DNA of 64,000 nt from Chryseobacterium sp. MYb264 (GTDB lineage: Bacteria; Bacteroidota; Bacteroidia; Flavobacteriales; Weeksellaceae), in NCBI RefSeq assembly GCF_035974275.1, contig NZ_CP142422.1, forward strand, positions 5,022,001 to 5,086,000, written 5' to 3'. The stretch's first letter is position 1, and each line of letters opens with the position of its first letter. A program made the translations under genes and the position numbers. Positions 60,573 to 64,000 of this stretch are shown here, piece by piece. The notes beneath the pieces were generated by a model that worked only from the letters and a program-made list of their open reading frames with translations, did no database searches and had not been told where the DNA came from.

Positions 60573-63308
60573 TTAAAAAGAGAAGTTAAAGCCTAAAGAA
60601 AATCTTCTGGGAACAGGGTAGATGGCACCCGCAAGTCCTGAATGTGTATTCTGGCTGTCTGCGGCACCTATTTCCGGATCTACTCCTGAAAAGCGGGTAA
60701 TTGTAAAAAGGTTTTCTCCCATAATATAAATTCCTGCAGATTTTACATGGAGTTTGTCAGTTAATGAGACGGGAAAATTATAACCGATTCGTAATGATCT
60801 TAATTTGACATAGCTGGCATCCTCAAGATAGCGGGAGGACGGGCGGTTGCTGAGGCTGTTGCTGTCATAAAGAGCCACGGGATGGGTTGCGATATCTCCA
60901 GGCTTTTCCCATCTGCTCCAGCCATTTTTGAAAACCATCTGATTATAGTAGGGATAGGCACCGTCCGAATCAAAGAATTCTCTGTAGTAATTATAGATCT
61001 GTCCCCCCTGAGAAAAATAGATATTGGCATTGAGGTAGAAATTTTTAACAGCCAGATTAGTTGTCACGGAACCGTAATAGTCAGGTGTTGTCGTACCTAC
61101 TACCTGTACGGATGCCTGGTTGTAGCTTGTTGTTAAAGATTTGCTGCCATCGGGATGAATGACTTCCCATTGGGCTGAACCGGTAGCAGGATCTACTCCC
61201 ATCCACTTTCTCATATAAAACGAGTTAACATCCTGCCCAGGAATTGCGACATGATAGTTGTCTAAGATCTGAATGTTGTTATTTCCGGTAGAAGTAACCC
61301 TGTTTCTGTAGGTGCTTAAATTAAAACCGAGATCCCAGCTGATCTCATTTTTACGGATGATATTATAGTTGAAATTAAATTCCCATCCTTTATTGGTAAC
61401 ATCTCCCACATTAAGGTATTGCTTGTCGACTCCTGACAATGCCGGAAGGGTTACCAGCATCAGGAGATTTTTGGTCTGGTTGCTGAAATAGTCAATGTTC
61501 AGGGTTAGCCTGTTGTTGAATGCTTTTAGATCTGTGCCGATATTATTTTGATGAATAGATTCCCACGTGAGATTCGGGTTCCCCAGCTGGCTCCAGGTTC
61601 CCCCGATCTGCCCGTCATATTTTTCCGTTAATGCATAGAGATCCTGCCATCCGTAATCAGGACTTGGAGTATTTCCTACAAGCCCCCGGCTGGCTCGGAG
61701 CTTCCACTCATTAACCGTTTTTATATGAAAGAAATTTTCTTTATGGATATTCCATCCGGCACTGTAAGAGTAGAATTTTCCGTTTCTCTGGCTGGTGCCG
61801 AATGCTGAAGATGACTCACTCCTCAATGAGGCTTGCGCAAAATATTTTTTATCATAAATATATTCTGTATTAAAAAGGAAGGCATTATAGGCTCTGTCGT
61901 ATTTAGTACCTTTAGGCACAGCCCCCGATGTGGCTCCGGTATCAAAGAGTTCAGTGCCGGGAACAATCCCGTAGACTCCGGCATTAGATGTCCTGTAGAA
62001 CCTGTCATTATATTCGTAGGCTGCCAGTGCATTAATATTATGGTTTCCGAAATCTTTATCAAATCTCAGCATCTGGTTAAAGAACTTGCTGATGTCCCGT
62101 TGATAGATCTCTCTCAGTGCTCCTTTATTACTTTCTCCCGCCACGGATCTTGGATCGGTGTAGTGTATTTCATTGTAATTTCTGTAGGTTACGTTGTTGG
62201 TACTGATGAATTTCAGGTCACTTGTAATTTTGATTTCGGCATCAAAATTTCCGATCAGATCCAGTTGATTACTTTTTCTGTAATTCCACTGAAGATCATA
62301 CAGATAATTTCGTTTATCTCTTCCGTACCAGTTTGGAGTATTGCTGGGATTGATGAGTTTTCCGTTGTCGTCTCTTGGGTTATCCCATGGGTTGTTGAGA
62401 TACATTTCAAAAAGGGGACCTTGGGTGTTCTCAGTGGAGGTGTAAGACAGGTTTATCTTGGGTTTTATAATAAGCCACGGTTTTACGGTTTGGTCATGAT
62501 TGATTCTGAAAGACAGTCTGTTGTAATCGATACCCCGTACGGTTCCGCTTTCATTATAGTAATTTCCTGAAATATAGGTTTTTGAAGTAGGTGAACCTCC
62601 TCTGAAATCTACAGTGTAATTTTTGACTACACCGGTCTGAGTTCCGTTTTTCAGCCAATTATAACCTGGATTTCTCAGCTCCTTCGGAATTTCGGGAGCA
62701 TTTTTCAGTGAGGTAAAATAGTCATATAACTGTACACCGTCCATCAGTTGGAAGCGCCCATTGGTGAAGGTGTTGAACGAATTGTTTACAGAGACATTCA
62801 GTATCCCTTTTCCTGAAGATCCCGATTTCGTAAATACCTGAACGATCCCATTGGCTCCTCTTGAGCCGTATAGTGCGGTGGATGCTGCATCCTTCAGGAT
62901 ATTAATATTTTCAATCTGATTGGGATCCAGATTGGGTATTCCGGGCATCATAACGCCATCCACTACCCATAGAGCCTGGCTGGGTCCGTTAATGGTGGCA
63001 GTGCCCCGGACTCTTACGGTTGCCGGAGCACCCGGGCTTCCGCCACCCTGCATAATCTGTGCTCCGGGTGCTTTTCCCTGAAGGAGACCTGATACATCTG
63101 CTGTATTGGCATCTTTTAGTCTTTTGTCCGAGATTATGGATACTGAGGCCGTAAGACTGGATTTCTTCTGTGTTTTATATCCTACAATAACCACATCTTC
63201 TATATTGTGTTCCTTAAGACTGTCCTTCGGGGAAGTTTGACCCGATGATATACCGTAAAACAGGAAAAATAAGACCCCCGTGGTTAGGTTTAATGTTTTT
63301 CTTTTCAT
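60573..63308 (-). CDS. SusC/RagA-type TonB-dependent transporter without N-terminal extension
   Basis: A 911-residue outer-membrane transporter. After the signal peptide (about 1-23) the TonB-box-like stretch IEDVVIVGYKTQKKSSLTAS comes at once; the carboxypeptidase-regulatory-like domain of about 80 residues that precedes the plug in most SusC proteins is absent. The plug has the SusC signature RGTATINGPSQALWVVDGV and LYGSRGANGIVQVFTK. The barrel ends in RRFSLGFNFSF. It imports the substrate held by the downstream SusD partner, powered by TonB-ExbBD. Confidence 0.94.
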   Translation of the reverse strand: MKRKTLNLTTGVLFFLFYGISSGQTSPKDSLKEHNIEDVVIVGYKTQKKSSLTASVSIISDKRLKDANTADVSGLLQGKAPGAQIMQGGGSPGAPATVRVRGTATINGPSQALWVVDGVMMPGIPNLDPNQIENINILKDAASTALYGSRGANGIVQVFTKSGSSGKGILNVSVNNSFNTFTNGRFQLMDGVQLYDYFTSLKNAPEIPKELRNPGYNWLKNGTQTGVVKNYTVDFRGGSPTSKTYISGNYYNESGTVRGIDYNRLSFRINHDQTVKPWLIIKPKINLSYTSTENTQGPLFEMYLNNPWDNPRDDNGKLINPSNTPNWYGRDKRNYLYDLQWNYRKSNQLDLIGNFDAEIKITSDLKFISTNNVTYRNYNEIHYTDPRSVAGESNKGALREIYQRDISKFFNQMLRFDKDFGNHNINALAAYEYNDRFYRTSNAGVYGIVPGTELFDTGATSGAVPKGTKYDRAYNAFLFNTEYIYDKKYFAQASLRSESSSAFGTSQRNGKFYSYSAGWNIHKENFFHIKTVNEWKLRASRGLVGNTPSPDYGWQDLYALTEKYDGQIGGTWSQLGNPNLTWESIHQNNIGTDLKAFNNRLTLNIDYFSNQTKNLLMLVTLPALSGVDKQYLNVGDVTNKGWEFNFNYNIIRKNEISWDLGFNLSTYRNRVTSTGNNNIQILDNYHVAIPGQDVNSFYMRKWMGVDPATGSAQWEVIHPDGSKSLTTSYNQASVQVVGTTTPDYYGSVTTNLAVKNFYLNANIYFSQGGQIYNYYREFFDSDGAYPYYNQMVFKNGWSRWEKPGDIATHPVALYDSNSLSNRPSSRYLEDASYVKLRSLRIGYNFPVSLTDKLHVKSAGIYIMGENLFTITRFSGVDPEIGAADSQNTHSGLAGAIYPVPRRFSLGFNFSF

Positions 63309-63544
63309 ACATAAGCGATTTTATGAAAGCCAATGTACAAAAAACAATAAATGCTTTGTTTTTAATTTGTTAATTACAGTTAATTATTTGTGTATTTGTA
63401 TGTTGTAATTGATTTTTTGTATAAAAATATTTGTTTTTAATTTAAAATTTTTTATTATTAATAAATAATCATTTTTTATGTAAAGTAAACAGACGATAGT
63501 TTTTAAAATAAGAAAAAAATTAGTTATGGTAGTGCAAAATCATG
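63309..63544. other. AT-rich upstream region of susC
   Basis: No gene is supported. The region is over 75% A/T with many TTAATT-like strings; a TACATTGG close to the -7 consensus lies about 30 bp upstream of the susC start. No clear regulator site was found. Confidence 0.35.
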
Positions 63545-63608
63545 ATATTATTCAATAAAAAAAAAGACTTAATAATTTTTTTAAGTCTTTTTTTTTATTG
63601 AATAATAT
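63545..63608 (-). terminator. Very long perfect hairpin after the ZIP gene
   Basis: Arms at 63545-63572 and 63581-63608 form a perfect 28-bp stem with an 8-nt loop, centred on A9-GACTTAA and its complement. On the minus strand, which carries the ZIP gene ending at 63622, the T9 tract falls inside the right arm, so it can act as terminator. Confidence 0.75.
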
Positions 63609-63621
63609 AAATTTTACTTAC

Positions 63622-64000
63622 CTAATGATGGTGTAGTGAACCATGATCATGAAAAAGATGCATGGTAAGCGCCAGAGAAACGCCCAAAATGACCAAACCG
63701 ATCTTCAGCCAGTCGATATTATGGTTTTTATTACTCTCAAAAATGATAACAGAAGAGATATGTAAAAAGATACCGCCTACAATGGCTAAAAAATAAGGTT
63801 GCAGATTAGGATTGAAGTAATTACCCAATAGCATTCCCATAGGAGAAGCCAGGGCAAACAGTGCGACAATCAGCATTGAAGGATAAGATGGCGATTTAGA
63901 TTCTCCGTTTCGGTTGAATAAGAATGCTCCCAGAATAAATGAAATAGGAAGATTGTGAAACACAATTCCTAAAAGATACGGGGATAGGGAATGTTCTTCA
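63622..64000 (-). CDS. ZIP family metal transporter, C-terminal part (cut by window edge)
   Basis: The frame is open from the right edge to a TAG at 63622. It contains the ZIP metal-site segment LLGIVFHNLPISFILGAFLF near the start and LAIVGGIFLHISSVIIFESN, followed by a last helix and a His-rich end (HLFHDHGSLHHH). ZIP proteins move zinc, iron or other divalent metals into the cytoplasm. A GTG at 63963 gives a shorter frame, but similarity continues upstream of it (SLSPYLLGIV), so the gene begins outside the window. Confidence 0.85.
   Translation of the reverse strand, partial: EEHSLSPYLLGIVFHNLPISFILGAFLFNRNGESKSPSYPSMLIVALFALASPMGMLLGNYFNPNLQPYFLAIVGGIFLHISSVIIFESNKNHNIDWLKIGLVILGVSLALTMHLFHDHGSLHHH

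Noticed and set aside
61833-62570. A 245-codon open frame opposite to susC
   Set aside because: It lies wholly inside the well-supported transporter gene and its translation resembles no family.

Overview
The window comes from a low-GC member of the Bacteroidota, most likely a Chryseobacterium-like flavobacterium. This rests on several signs seen in the sequence: many genes are preceded by the Bacteroidetes-type -7 box TAnnTTTG with no clear Shine-Dalgarno site; there are type IX secretion (T9SS) C-terminal sorting domains, a SusC/SusD pair, DUF5686 surface-barrel proteins, a DnaJ with only two zinc motifs and a DnaG without zinc ligands; and intergenic regions are full of dispersed palindromic repeats. 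I see no rRNA, tRNA, CRISPR array, prophage or complete insertion sequence.

Layout. 1-3.8 kb: housekeeping genes (partial alanine dehydrogenase, tsaE, dnaG, clpP). 4.1-5.4 kb: a surface lipoprotein of the phytase-esterase family. 5.6-10.3 kb: a tight four-gene operon with egtD and egtB (ergothioneine synthesis) followed by an ABC ATPase and a fused permease/binding protein whose binding domain is in circularly permuted order. 10.4-16 kb, minus strand: tpiA, a GxxExxY protein, an S9 oligopeptidase, a TerB-like protein, a DoxX/MauE-like membrane protein and DUF1599. 16.1-17.5 kb: folP with a repeat-derived N-terminus, and an ACT-domain protein. 17.7-24.4 kb: an M28 peptidase, a small protein and two DUF5686 paralogues. 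24.5-28.3 kb: a beta-propeller lipoprotein and alaS. 28.9-31.4 kb: an ECF sigma factor, a soluble zinc anti-sigma candidate, a DUF417 membrane protein and an MsrA-MsrB lipoprotein, which together look like an oxidative or hypochlorite stress module.

31.5-45 kb: a membrane protein, an ABC-2 exporter pair, an IF2N-AAA+ fusion with a degenerate Walker A, two T9SS cargo proteins (one frameshifted in a G tract), prfB without the usual programmed frameshift, a DedA protein, an esterase lipoprotein, DUF808 and an acyltransferase. 45.2-49.3 kb: a YncE-like propeller, a 162-bp tandem repeat array of about 1 kb, a GH43 glycosidase and a hypothetical gene. 49.6-56.2 kb: the grpE-dnaJ operon (with a sigma-54-like promoter), mntH with an operator-like dyad, a DUF937-OmpA protein and proS. 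56.3-64 kb: a Gly/Trp/Tyr-rich lipoprotein with an OmpP1-like barrel, a SusCD pair and a partial ZIP metal transporter.

The strongest candidates for something new are the egt operon with its permuted binding domain, the AAA+ fusion, and the 162-bp array. A two-part dispersed element that occurs twice in opposite orientation (28.5 and 51.6 kb) is also worth attention.
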